Source: JAOUJD01 sp963811265 (GTDB lineage: Bacteria > Pseudomonadota > Gammaproteobacteria > Burkholderiales > Burkholderiaceae_F). Taken from it: 64,000 bases of DNA. A model generated the notes under the pieces. The model was not told the origin of the DNA. It ran no database searches and saw nothing but the letters and a program-made list of their open reading frames with translations. Both the position numbers and the translations under genes were made by a program. Positions 46,040 through 55,169 of this stretch are shown piece by piece (position 1 is the first letter of the stretch; each line of letters begins with the position of its first letter). The DNA is taken from the NCBI GenBank assembly GCA_963811265.1, contig CAWEQS010000019.1:124001-188000 (forward strand). Reading direction: 5' to 3'.

Positions 46040-46188
46040 CCGCCCGCCGCACCGGTCGCCATCAACGGACCGCAAAATAGCGCATTCGGGCGAGAAAACC
46101 TAAAGAACTCCGCAGGTTAGGCCGAACAATTCGGCTAGAGTCATCACACTCCGGGCTCTGCACCGGACCGGACCGGGAACCAGGCGTC

Positions 46189-47374
46189 GTGGCGAACGAA
46201 TCGCAAATCAGTGCAGCGGGAAACGTATCCGGAAAGCCCCGCGTCCTGATCGCCGACGACTCCCGAATCGTCCGCGCCTCGCTCGTCCAGCACCTGAAGG
46301 ACCGGTTCGACATCCGCGAGGTCACGGACGGGGAAGCCGCGTGGCAGGCAATCCTGCTCGACTCTTCGATCCGGGTCGTCATCAGCGACCTGACGATGCC
46401 CAAGGTCGACGGCTTCGAACTCCTCAACCGCGTGCGCAGTTCGAAGGTGCAGCGCATCCGCGAACTCCCGATCGTGATCATTTCCGGCGAAGAGGAGACC
46501 GCCGAACGCGAACGAGCCGCCGGGGTGGGCGCCACCGACTTCATCCGCAAGGGCGTCGGCGCCGCCGAACTCCTCGCGCGCATGGAGGTGCTGGTCCGGC
46601 TGTCGAGCACGCGCGAAGCGCTCGCCGACAGCCAGGCGTCCCTCGAATCGTCGCGCACCGTCGACACGGACACGGAACTGCTGAACCTGCCCTTCTTCGA
46701 CAAGCAGGTCGAGAAGCTGGTCAGTTATGCCCGCCGCAATCTCTCCGACGTCGCAGTCATCTGCGTGCGCATCGAGCTGTCGCTTGCGAGCAGCGACTCC
46801 TGGGACGGCGAAGCCGACCAGAGGCTGAAGCTCGTCGGCCGCGCCATTGCCGCCTCGATCCGCCTCGAGGACCTCGGCACCCGCTCCGACAAGTACGAGT
46901 TCTGCGTCGCCACGCCGTCGTCGGGCCTGTCCGGCGTGCTCCGGTTCGCGGCCCGCCTGCGGAAAGTCCTGGAGAACGCAGAGACAGCCGGGCCGGGCGT
47001 CGAGGTCTGGACCTGCATCGGCGTTGCCACCCTGTCCGAGGAACTGCGTCGCAAGCGCAGAGGAACTTCGTGCGCTGGCTCAAAAGCGCGCCGAGAAAGC
47101 CCAGCAGAATCGGTCGCGCCGCATCATTCTCGGCGCCGGCGACGGCGAGGCGGGAAGCGTCGAGCCCCAGCAGGCCGAGGGCTCGATGGACATCAACCTC
47201 GCGCTGGCGCTGATCCGTGCCGGCCGGGCTACCGAAGTGGTGCCGCACCTGCCAAGATTGCTGCAACAGGTCGCACCCCTGCTGAAGCTGGTGCGACTAC
47301 AGAGAGAACTACAAGCACAGGCGACAGCCGCGGAGGGAGGCCCGCATGACGACGTACAAGCAATTCCACGCTAG
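46189..47374 (+). pseudogene. Response regulator with degenerate GGDEF domain, split by a +1 frameshift
   Basis: It starts at GTG 46189. The REC domain (residues about 15-140) has VLIADDSRIVRASL, the phosphoacceptor Asp in VVISDLTMPKVDGFEL and the Lys in TDFIRKGVGAAELLARM. A GGDEF-like domain follows (TDTELLNLPFFDKQVEKLV), but its signature loop reads RSDKYEFCVATP, so it should not make cyclic di-GMP. The frame breaks near 47044-47060, after ATLSEELR, and resumes one base on with ASAEELRALAQKRAE. The tail is MDINLALALIRAGRATEVVP, and it ends at 47374, overlapping the prpE start. Confidence 0.8.
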
Positions 47375-49242
47375 ATCCATCAGCGACCCGCAGGGGTTCT
47401 GGGCCGAGCAGGCCGCCCTGGTCGACTGGAAGCAGCCGTTCAAGCAGGTCCTCGACTACTCGCGGCCGCCGTTCGCGAAATGGTTCGTCGGCGGAACCAC
47501 CAACCTGTGCCACAACGCGGTCGACCGCCACCTCGCGGCCCGCGGCGACCAGGCCGCGCTGATCTACATCTCGACCGAGACCGGCGAGGAAAAGACCTAC
47601 ACGTTCGCGCAGCTGTACCGCGAAGTGAACCGCATGGCCGGGATCCTGAAGGGGCTCGGGGTCGGACGCGGCGACCGCGTCCTGATCTACATGCCGATGG
47701 TTCCGGAAGCCGCGTTCGCGATGCTGGCGTGCGCGCGCATCGGCGCGATCCACTCGGTCGTGTTCGGCGGCTTCGCGTCGGTCAGCCTCGCCACCCGGAT
47801 CGACGACGCGCAGCCGAAGGTGATCGTGAGCGCCGACGCCGGCTCGCGCGCCGGCAAGGCGGTGCCGTACAAGCACCTGCTCGACGAGGCGATCGCGCTC
47901 GCCGAAGTTCCCGCCGAGCAGCGTCCTGATGGTGAACCGCGGGCTGGCGCCGGCGACGATGGTTGCGGGACGCGACGTCGACTACGCGAAGGCGCGCGCC
48001 GAGCACATGAACGACGAGGTGCCGTGCGAGTGGCTGGAGTCGAGCGAGCCGTCGTACATCCTCTACACGTCCGGGACGACGGGCAAGCCGAAGGGCGTCC
48101 AGCGCGATACCGGCGGATACGCCGTCGCGCTCGCCGCTTCGATGAAGCTCATCTTCTGCGGCAACGCCGGCGAGAACTACTTCTCGACGAGCGACATCGG
48201 CTGGGTCGTGGGCCACAGCTACATCGTCTACGGTCCGCTGATCGCCGGCATGGGGACGATCATGTACGAAGGCACGCCGATCCGGCCCGACGGCGGAATC
48301 TGGTGGAGCATCGTCGAGAAGTACAAGGTGACGTCGATGTTCTCGTCGCCGACCGCGATCCGCGTGCTGAAGAAGCAGGACCCGGCGCTGCTGAAGAAGT
48401 ACGACCTGTCGTCGCTTCGGTTGCTGTTCCTCGCCGGCGAACCGCTCGACGAGCCGACCGGCCGCTGGATCGCCGACGGCATCGGCAAGCCGGTGATCGA
48501 CAACTTCTGGCAGACCGAGACGGGCTGGCCGATCCTCGCGATCCCGCGCGGCGTCGAGGCGCTGCCGTCGAAGTTCGGGTCGCCCGGGCTGCCCTGCTAT
48601 GGCTACAACGTCAAGATCCTCAACGAAGCGACCGGCGAGGAGATCACCGCCCATCATGAGAAGGGCGTGGTCGCGATCGAAGGCCCGTTGCCGCCGGGAT
48701 GCATGACGACGGTCTGGGGCGACGACGAACGGTTCGTGAAGACTTACTGGACCAGCATTCCGAACCGGCAGGTCTATTCGACCTTCGACTGGGGCATCCG
48801 CGACGAGGACGGCTACTTCTTCATCCTCGGCCGCACGGACGACGTGATCAACGTCGCGGGCCACCGCCTGGGCACGCGCGAGATCGAGGAGTCGCTCTCG
48901 TCGCACCCGAACGTCGCCGAAGTGGCCGTGGTCGGCGTCGCCGACCAGCTCAAGGGCCAGGTCGCCATCGGATTCGTGATCCTGAAGGACCCGAGCAAGG
49001 CCGACACGCTGGAGAAGAAACTGGCGCACGAGGGCGAACTGATGAAGGTCGTCGACGGCCAGCTTGGCGCGGTCGCCCGGCCCGCGCGCGTTCACTTCGT
49101 CAGCAGCCTGCCGAAGACGCGCTCCGGCAAGCTGCTGCGCCGGTCGATCCAGGCCCTGTGCGAGGGACGCGACCCGGGCGACCTGACCACGATCGAGGAC
49201 CCGACCGCCCTCGATCAGATCCAGGCGGCGGTGCGCAGCTAG
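47346..49242 (+). pseudogene. prpE: Propionate-CoA ligase PrpE, split by a +1 frameshift
   Basis: It starts at ATG 47346 (MTTYKQFHARSISDPQGFWA) and has VLIYMPMVPEAAFAMLACAR and SVVFGGFASVSLATRIDDAQ. Near 47916-47924, after EVPAEQ, the frame breaks and resumes one base on with VLMVNRGLAPATMVAGRDVD. The rest holds the adenylation motif YTSGTTGKPKGVQRDTGGYA, whose VQRDTGG is typical of PrpE rather than acetyl-CoA synthetase. It also holds GRTDDVINVAGHRLGTREIE and the C-terminal KTRSGKLLRR lysine. Joined length is about 630 residues, normal for PrpE. It activates propionate to propionyl-CoA with ATP. Confidence 0.9.
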
Positions 49243-49258
49243 CCGCCGCGTCACGTCG

Positions 49259-49292
49259 CGGCCGCGGGCTCGCGTAAGCTCGCGGCCGTTTT
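49259..49292 (+). terminator. Rho-independent terminator after prpE
   Basis: A 12-bp stem CGGCCGCGGGCT / AGCTCGCGGCCG (one G-T pair) with loop CGCGTA, followed by TTTT. It begins 17 bases after the prpE stop. Confidence 0.8.
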
Positions 49293-49317
49293 CATTGGTG
49301 CTCGCGCCCTGGAACCC

Positions 49318-50061
49318 GTGTCCGTCAGCTATCTCCTGTCCGGCTTCGTCCTGCCGCCTACGTCGCTCGTGCTGCTGACGCTGCTCGGGCTGCTGCTGCT
49401 GAAGAGCCGCCCGCGCTTCGCCGTCGCGCTGATGGCGTTCTCCCAGCTCGCGTTGCTCGCGCTCGCCATGCCGGTGGTCGCGGGCGCGATCGCGCGAACG
49501 CTCGAGCCGCCCCCGCTCGCGGCCGACGGCCTCAAGCGCGCGCAGGCGATCGTGATCCTCGCCGGCGGACTCAACCGCAGCGCCATCGAGTGGGGCGGCG
49601 AGTCCGTCAACGACTTCACGCTGCAGCGCGTGCGCTACGGCGCCCACCTCGCCCGCTCGAGCGGCCTTCCGATCTACGTCACCGGCGGCGTGCCCGGGGA
49701 CGCCCGTCACTCCGAGGCGCAATTGATGGCGAGCGTGCTGCAGCGGGACTACGGGATCCAGCCGAAGTGGATCGACCAGTCGGCACCGACCACGCGCGGC
49801 AACGCACTGATGGCCGCAAAGGACCTGAAGCCGCTCGGCATCCAGCGCGTCGCGCTCGTGACGACCGCCATGCACATGCCGCGCTCGAAGCAGGCTTTCG
49901 AGGCCGCGGGATTCACCGTCATCCCGGCGCCGACCGACTACGTCGCGCAGCGGCCGTTCACGCCCGGGCAACTCGCGCCCGGGGCCGGCGCCCTGGTGGT
50001 GTCCCACCTCGCGCTGCGCGAGTGGGTCTCGCGCGGCTGGTACCGGCTCCTGGGCAGCTAG
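49318..50061 (+). CDS. YdcF/ElyC family membrane protein (DUF218)
   Basis: 247 residues from GTG 49318. Two N-terminal membrane helices (residues about 5-27 and 35-55) precede a DUF218 domain with AQAIVILAGGLNRSAIEWGG, LPIYVTGGVPGDARHSEAQL and VALVTTAMHMPRSKQAFEAA. E. coli ElyC acts in envelope and enterobacterial common antigen metabolism. The role of this homologue is unknown. It stands alone between prpE and the GlcG-like gene. Confidence 0.88.
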   Translation: MSVSYLLSGFVLPPTSLVLLTLLGLLLLKSRPRFAVALMAFSQLALLALAMPVVAGAIARTLEPPPLAADGLKRAQAIVILAGGLNRSAIEWGGESVNDFTLQRVRYGAHLARSSGLPIYVTGGVPGDARHSEAQLMASVLQRDYGIQPKWIDQSAPTTRGNALMAAKDLKPLGIQRVALVTTAMHMPRSKQAFEAAGFTVIPAPTDYVAQRPFTPGQLAPGAGALVVSHLALREWVSRGWYRLLGS

Positions 50062-50104
50062 GCATCCCGGCGCCGACGATCACGAACGACGACAAGGAGA
50101 GGCA

Positions 50105-50509
50105 ATGAAGACGAAACCGACGCTGACGCTCGACGACGCGCGCAGGATGGCCGCCGCGGGCGAGGCCGAAGCGAGCAGGAACCAGTGGAACGTAGTGATC
50201 GCAGTGTGCGACGACGGCGGGCACCTGATCCTGCTGCACCGGCTCGACGGCGTGGCGCCGATCTCCAGTTACATCGCGCCGGAGAAGGCGCGCGCCGCCG
50301 CGATGGGCAAGCGCGAGACGAAGGTCTACGAGGACATGATCAACCAGGGCCGCAACGCTTTCCTGTCGGCGCCCTTGCAGGGCATGCTCGAGGGCGGCGT
50401 GCCGGTGATCGTCGACGGCCAGGTCATCGGTGCGGTCGGCGTTTCCGGCGTGAAGTCGAGCGAAGACGCCCAGATCGCGAAGGCCGCGATCGCCGCGCTC
50501 GGCAACTGA
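50105..50509 (+). CDS. GlcG/HbpS family heme-binding-type protein
   Basis: A 134-residue GlcG/HbpS (DUF336) domain protein with LTLDDARRMAAAGEAEASRN, VVIAVCDDGGHLILLHRLDG, a KARAAAMGKRETK helix and the glycine-rich end VIGAVGVSGVKSSEDAQIAK. Members bind heme or small ligands. Some accompany glycolate or other oxidation operons, but none is seen here. No signal peptide. AAGGAGAGGC precedes the ATG. Confidence 0.88.
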   Translation: MKTKPTLTLDDARRMAAAGEAEASRNQWNVVIAVCDDGGHLILLHRLDGVAPISSYIAPEKARAAAMGKRETKVYEDMINQGRNAFLSAPLQGMLEGGVPVIVDGQVIGAVGVSGVKSSEDAQIAKAAIAALGN

Positions 50510-50524
50510 TCGACGGCGCTTCCT

Positions 50525-50547
50525 GATTCCGCCGATTCGGCGGAATC
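50525..50547 (+). promoter_or_regulatory. Palindromic operator upstream of the Lrp/AsnC gene
   Basis: A perfect palindrome, GATTCCGCCGA-T-TCGGCGGAATC, ending 18 bases before the regulator start. Its 15-base core CCGCCGATTCGGCGG recurs exactly at 51063-51077 upstream of the aminotransferase. It overlaps the likely TATACAT promoter region, so it fits an autoregulatory site. Confidence 0.7.
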
Positions 50548-50565
50548 GTATACATTGCCGCCATC

Positions 50566-51042
50566 ATGGCGACGCGCGAACTCGACCGGCTCGACCGCAG
50601 GATCCTCGAGATCCTGCAGCAGGATGGCCGGATCACGAACCAGGAACTGTCCGAGCGCATCGCACTGAGCCCGCGCGCCTGCCTGGATCGCACGCGCCGC
50701 CTGGAGCGCAGCGGGCTGATTCGCGGCTACATGGCGCTGGTCGATCCGCGCAAGCTCGGCGGCACGCTGCTGACGATCGTCGTCGAAGTGACGCTGAAGG
50801 ACCAGACGCAGGCGACCCACGCGCGCTTCGAACAGCGCATCCGCAACGCGGAGGAAGTGGTCGAGTGCTTCCTCGTGTCCGGCCAGTGCGACTACGTCCT
50901 GCGGCTCGCCTGCCGCGACCTCGACCACTACCGCGAACTGACCAATGCGTGGACGGACGATCCGGCCCTCGGCGTCGAGAAGATCACGTCGAAGCCCGAG
51001 TTGCAGACGATCAAGCCGTTCCGCGGCTATCCCCTCCCCTGA
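50566..51042 (+). CDS. Lrp/AsnC family transcriptional regulator
   Basis: A 158-residue regulator. The N-terminal winged helix has LDRLDRRILEILQQDGRITN and ELSERIALSPRACLDRTRRL. The C-terminal RAM ligand-binding domain has VVECFLVSGQCDYVLRLACR and DLDHY. Such regulators respond to amino acids. It lies next to genes for ornithine and arginine-type metabolism, with the same palindrome in front of itself and of those genes, so it probably controls them. Confidence 0.93.
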   Translation: MATRELDRLDRRILEILQQDGRITNQELSERIALSPRACLDRTRRLERSGLIRGYMALVDPRKLGGTLLTIVVEVTLKDQTQATHARFEQRIRNAEEVVECFLVSGQCDYVLRLACRDLDHYRELTNAWTDDPALGVEKITSKPELQTIKPFRGYPLP

Positions 51043-51062
51043 GCCTTCCAGGACTGCGGTCG

Positions 51063-51077
51063 CCGCCGATTCGGCGG
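51063..51077 (+). promoter_or_regulatory. Second copy of the 15-bp palindrome, upstream of the RocD-like gene
   Basis: CCGCCGATTCGGCGG is identical to the core of the site at 50529-50543. It lies 118 bases before the aminotransferase start, just after the regulator stop. It is a probable operator for the Lrp/AsnC protein. Confidence 0.7.
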
Positions 51078-51194
51078 TGACGGCGCCCGTTACACGCGGT
51101 TCCTGCTTTCCGGCCGCCGCACTTACGCCGTGCGTGGCGCGCGCGATTCCTACACTTCCCATCCAGTCGAGGTGTCGATGGTGCGAGGTGAGCG

Positions 51195-52490
51195 ATGGAC
51201 GCGCGTGTCGGGAAGACGCAGGAACTGATCGAACTCGAGACCGCCGTTGCGGCGCCGAACTATGCGCCGCTGCCCGTGGTGCTCGAGCGCGGCGAAGGCA
51301 GCTGGCTGTGGGACGCTGATGGCAGGCGTTACCTCGACTTCATGTCGGCGTATTCGGCGGTCAGCCACGGCCACGCGCATCCGCGCCTCGTCCGCGCCCT
51401 GGTCGAACAGGCCGAGCGCGTGGCGGTCACCTCGCGCGCATACCACTCGACTGAACTCGCGCCCTTCCTCGCCAAGCTGGTCGAGGTGGCCGACCTCGAT
51501 GGCGAGGCACGCGCGCTCCCGGCGAGCGGCGGCTGCGAATCGGTCGAGACGGCCATCAAGGCCGCGCGTCGCTGGGGTTATCGGGCCAAGGGGATCGATC
51601 CGGACCGGGCCGAGATCGTCGTCGCCCGCGGCAATTTCCACGGGCGGTCCACGACCGTGGTCGGTTTCTCCTCGGAAGACGACTACCGCGCCGACTTCGG
51701 CCCGTTCGCGCCCGGGTTCCGGCACTTCGACTTCGGCGACATCGCGGGACTCCGCGAAGCGATCAACGAGAACACCTGCGCGGTCCTGATCGAGCCGATC
51801 CAGGGCGAAGCCGGCATCGTCACGGCGCCGCCAGGCTTCCTGCGCGCCGCGCGCGAACTGTGCACCGCGCGCAACGTCCTGCTGATCGTCGACGAGATCC
51901 AGTCGGGCCTCGGCCGCACCGGCGCCTGGTTCGCCTACATGCACGAAGGCATCCGTCCCGACGCCGTCATCGTCGGCAAGGCCCTGGGCGGCGGCCTGCT
52001 CCCGGTCTCCGCATTCGTCGCGCGCGCGCCGGTGCTCGACCTGATGGGTCCCGGAAGCCACGGTTCGACCTTCGGCGGCAATCCGCTCGCGGCGCGCGTG
52101 GCCCTCGAGGCGCTGCGCGTCATCGAGGACGAGAAGCTCGTGGAGCGCAGCCAGGCGCTTGGCGCGCACCTGCTCGACCGGCTCCGCCGCCTGCGCTCGC
52201 CGCTGATCCTGGCCGTGCGCGGGCGCGGCCTGTGGGCCGGCGTCGAACTCACGCCGGACGTCTCGGCGCGCGCGGTCGTCGAGCGACTCGCGCAGCGCGG
52301 CGTGCTGACCAAGGACACGCACGGGACCGTGATCCGCTTCGCGCCACCGCTGACCATTGGCCGCGAGGCGCTCGACTGGGGCCTCGATGTCTTCGCCGCC
52401 GTGCTCGCCGAGTTCGACTCGCCCAGGGCAACGTCCCCCGATTCCAGCATTCCACACATCGGCGCCCTTGCCGCGCGGAGGAACGACGAC
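51195..52490 (+). CDS. rocD: Ornithine aminotransferase-like enzyme (RocD family)
   Basis: A class III PLP aminotransferase of about 430 residues, starting ATG 51195 after GAGGTGAGCG. It has RYLDFMSAYSAVSHGHAHPR, ESVETAIKAARRWGYRAKGI, LIVDEIQSGLGRTGAWFAYM and the PLP-lysine motif VIVGKALGGGLLPVSAFVA. The end HGTVIRFAPPLTIGREALDW is typical of RocD, which converts ornithine to glutamate semialdehyde. The frame does not stop. It stays open into the next gene, and the TGA that would overlap the next gene's GTG lies in the +1 frame, so an extra base near the 3' end is suspected. The end given is approximate. Confidence 0.85.
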
Positions 52491-53439
52491 GTGACAGCCG
52501 TTACCCGAATCGCACGCCGTGCCCGCCCATCGGCGCAACTGATGATGAGTTCGCCGCGGCACTTCGAGGTCAGCTACGCGATCAACCCATGGATGGATCC
52601 ATCGCAGTGGTCCGTTTCCGCGGACCGGCTCGCCGACGATGCGCGCCGCGGATGGGCGCCGACTGAAGGCGACCTACGAGCGGCTCGGCGCGCGGGTGAC
52701 GACACAGGACCCCGTGCGGGGCCTTCCCGATCTCGTGTTCACCGCCAACGCGGCAGTCGTTCTCGATCGCAAGGTGCTGCTCGCCCGGTTCCTCTGCGAG
52801 GAGCGACGGGGCGAAGAACTGCACAACCGCAGGTTCTTCGAGGCGCTGCGCGAACGCGGACTCGTCGACGAGGTGGTCGACCCGCCGCCCGGCCTCTTCT
52901 TCGAGGGAGCGGGCGACGCTATCTGGGACGCGAGCCGCCGGCTCATCTGGACGGGCTACGGACAGCGCTCGAGCCGTGGAATGCACGCGGCGATCGAATC
53001 GCTCTACGGCGTGCCGACCGTGCCGCTGGAACTGGTCGACCCCCGCTTCTATCACCTCGACACCTGCTTCTGCGCGCTGTCCGGCGGCGAAGTCCTCTGG
53101 TACCCGCCGGCGTTCTCGACGGAGTCGGCCGACGCCGTGCGCCGCGTGGCGGGCGCGGGCAACCTGATCGAAGCGACCGACGAGGACGCGTTGCACCTTG
53201 GTGTCAACTCGGTGTGCCTGGGGCGTGATGTCGTGATGTGCCACGCATCCGATGCCACCCGCGCGTCCCTCACCGCGCGCGGTTACCGGGTGCACGTCGT
53301 TCCCCTCGATTCGTTCAATCGGTCGGGCGGTGCCGCCTATTGCCTGACGCTTCGCCTCGACAACGAAACCCGCGCCGCCGACTGCGACAGCGACATCGAC
53401 TTCAAGCCGGAATTCGAGCAACTGCGCCGCGCGGCCTGA
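52491..53439 (+). pseudogene. Dimethylargininase/amidinotransferase-family hydrolase, split by a +1 frameshift
   Basis: The likely start is GTG 52491 after GCGGAGGAAC, giving MTAVTRIARRARPSAQLMMS and then SPRHFEVSYAINPWMDP. Near 52656-52661 the frame breaks after ARRGWA and resumes one base on with RLKATYERLGARV. It continues with GLPDLVFTANAAVVLDRKVL, GLFFEGAGDAIWD, the catalytic His in YHLDTCFCAL and the catalytic Cys in GGAAYCLTLRL. This is the DDAH/arginine-deiminase-related fold, which makes citrulline or ornithine-type products from arginine derivatives. Together with RocD it suggests arginine-derivative catabolism. Confidence 0.85.
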
Positions 53440-53552
53440 GCCCCGGTGCCCCGCACAATCGCCGAAGCGGGTGACGCACCGTCCAACGGACGGACGATCC
53501 GCAGTTCCGTCTCGCCTGTCGAAACTGTCCATGAGAGGCCCAAGGAGGCGAC

Positions 53553-54323
53553 ATGGACGTACTTTCCACGAAGGACGGCAGCGCACAGGCCGTCCGCGAC
53601 GCGGCGGCATCGGAGGTCATCGACAGCCGCATGGCGCTCGAACGCGAACTGGATCGCCTGAATGTCGCGGTCGGTGCGCACTCGACCGCGTCGGCGCAGC
53701 ACCTTCAGTGGACGCTGCTGGCGCAGGCTTTCCTGCTGACGTCCTACCTGACAGTGCTCATCGGCGGCTGGTCGCTGCCGCTCCCCGGCAAGCGCTGGCT
53801 GCTCGCCGCCATCGCGGGCTTTGCCCTCGTCTCCCTGGTCCTCGGACACTTGTCCCAGCGGGGCTCGCGCGATCGCATTGCGCCGCTGCGCCAGAGTCGG
53901 CGGCTGGTCGAGCAGGCACTCGAACGCATCGCGGCGCGTCCCGTCGTGTTCTCGCGCGACGGCGTCATCGCGCGCAGCGTCGGCGACTGGTCGACCACCC
54001 TGCTGCCGATTGCCGTGCTCGCCGGCTGGGTGGCGCTCACGCTCTACACACTGGCCCTGCCCTTGCCGACCGACGCCCGGGCCGCCGCGGAGGTGCGTGG
54101 AGCAACGCGCGCCGCAGCCGCACCGGCTTCCACCGCGTCGACTTCCACCGCGCCGGCACCGCGCGCGAAAGGACCGGCGCGCAAGGGCGAGGACGTCGCA
54201 ACCGCGCCGGTCGCCACCGAAACGACCGCGCCTGAAGAAACCGGCCTGGCAGCGCTGTTTCGTCGCGCCATCAATGCGCCGCCGACAGAGACTGCCGCCA
54301 CGGCTGAATCCGTCAAGCCGTGA
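53553..54323 (+). CDS. Hypothetical membrane protein
   Basis: 256 residues, not recognised. A soluble N-terminal helix (residues 1-48) leads to two membrane helices at about 52-90, a charged loop with GHLSQRGSRDRIAPLRQSRR, and a third helix near 150-170. The C-terminal 85 residues are low-complexity Ala/Pro/Thr/Lys. GGAGGCGAC precedes the ATG. It stands alone, converging on the enoyl-CoA hydratase gene. Confidence 0.65.
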   Translation: MDVLSTKDGSAQAVRDAAASEVIDSRMALERELDRLNVAVGAHSTASAQHLQWTLLAQAFLLTSYLTVLIGGWSLPLPGKRWLLAAIAGFALVSLVLGHLSQRGSRDRIAPLRQSRRLVEQALERIAARPVVFSRDGVIARSVGDWSTTLLPIAVLAGWVALTLYTLALPLPTDARAAAEVRGATRAAAAPASTASTSTAPAPRAKGPARKGEDVATAPVATETTAPEETGLAALFRRAINAPPTETAATAESVKP

Positions 54324-54344
54324 CGGCGGCTGGCGGCGCGAGGG

Positions 54345-55154
54345 TCAGGCCGGGGGTGCCCAGCTCGGCTTGCGCTTCGCCATGAAGGCCTCGAGGCCTT
54401 CCTGCGCCACCGGGTCGATGAGGTTGCAGGCCATCGTCTGGCCCGCCATCTGGTACGCAGCTTCCGTGCCAGCCTCGACCTGCCGGTAGAACATCTCCTT
54501 GCCCATCGCGATCGAGATCGCGGGCTTGGCGACGATCGAGGCGGCGAGCTTCGCGATCTCGGCATCGAGCTGGTCGGCCGGGACGACGCGGTTCACGAGG
54601 CCGCGTTCGCGCGCAGCCTGCGCGTCGATGAGGTCGCCGGTCACCAGCATCTCGAACGCCTCCTTGCGGCCGACGTTGCGCGCCAGCGCCACGCCCGGCG
54701 TCGTGCAGAAGAGGCCGACGTTGATGCCGGAGACTCCGAAGCGCGCGCCCTCGACGGCGACCGCGAGGTCGCAGGTCGCCACCAGCTGGCATCCCGCGGC
54801 GGTCGCCACACCGTGGACCCGCGCGATGACGGGCTGCGGCATGTGCTGGATCGTCAGCATCAGCTTCGCGCACTGTGCGAACAGCGCGCGATAGGTGTCG
54901 AGCGACGTGTCTTCCTTCATCTGCTTCAGGTCGTGCCCGGCACAGAACGCCCTGCCCGCGCCCGCCAGCACCACGACGCGCGCCGACGGATCGGCGGCGA
55001 TCGCGTCGAGCGCGGCCTGCAGCGCGGTCATCATCTCGACCGACAGCGCGTTGAACTGCTGCGGCCGGTTCATCGTCAGGGTCACCACGCCGGACGCGTC
55101 GCGCGATTCCAGCAGGTAGGGTTCGACCGCGACCTTCGACTCCGGTGCGTTCAT
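54345..55154 (-). CDS. Enoyl-CoA hydratase/isomerase family protein
   Basis: A 269-residue crotonase-fold enzyme. It has VTLTMNRPQQFNALSVEMMT, the oxyanion-hole segment VVLAGAGRAFCAGHDLKQM and the second glycine loop ATAAGCQLVATCDLAVAVEG, followed by the ARFGVSGINVGLF active-site region. Where classical hydratases have the second catalytic glutamate, this protein reads GLFCTTPGV. It may therefore be an isomerase or another crotonase type. It could feed the beta-oxidation genes at 34.7-38.3 kb. Confidence 0.88.
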   Translation of the reverse strand: MNAPESKVAVEPYLLESRDASGVVTLTMNRPQQFNALSVEMMTALQAALDAIAADPSARVVVLAGAGRAFCAGHDLKQMKEDTSLDTYRALFAQCAKLMLTIQHMPQPVIARVHGVATAAGCQLVATCDLAVAVEGARFGVSGINVGLFCTTPGVALARNVGRKEAFEMLVTGDLIDAQAARERGLVNRVVPADQLDAEIAKLAASIVAKPAISIAMGKEMFYRQVEAGTEAAYQMAGQTMACNLIDPVAQEGLEAFMAKRKPSWAPPA

Positions 55155-55169
55155 GGGGCCTCCGCGCCT

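Noticed and set aside
44219..46075. A real NlpC/P60-iron-binding protein fusion
   Set aside because: The join contains Fur boxes, a promoter-like sequence and a second signal peptide, and the linker has random composition. Two genes are more likely.
47782..50007. A 741-codon minus-strand frame opposite prpE and the YdcF gene
   Set aside because: It is low-information Arg/Asp/Val-rich sequence, antisense to genes with clear motifs.
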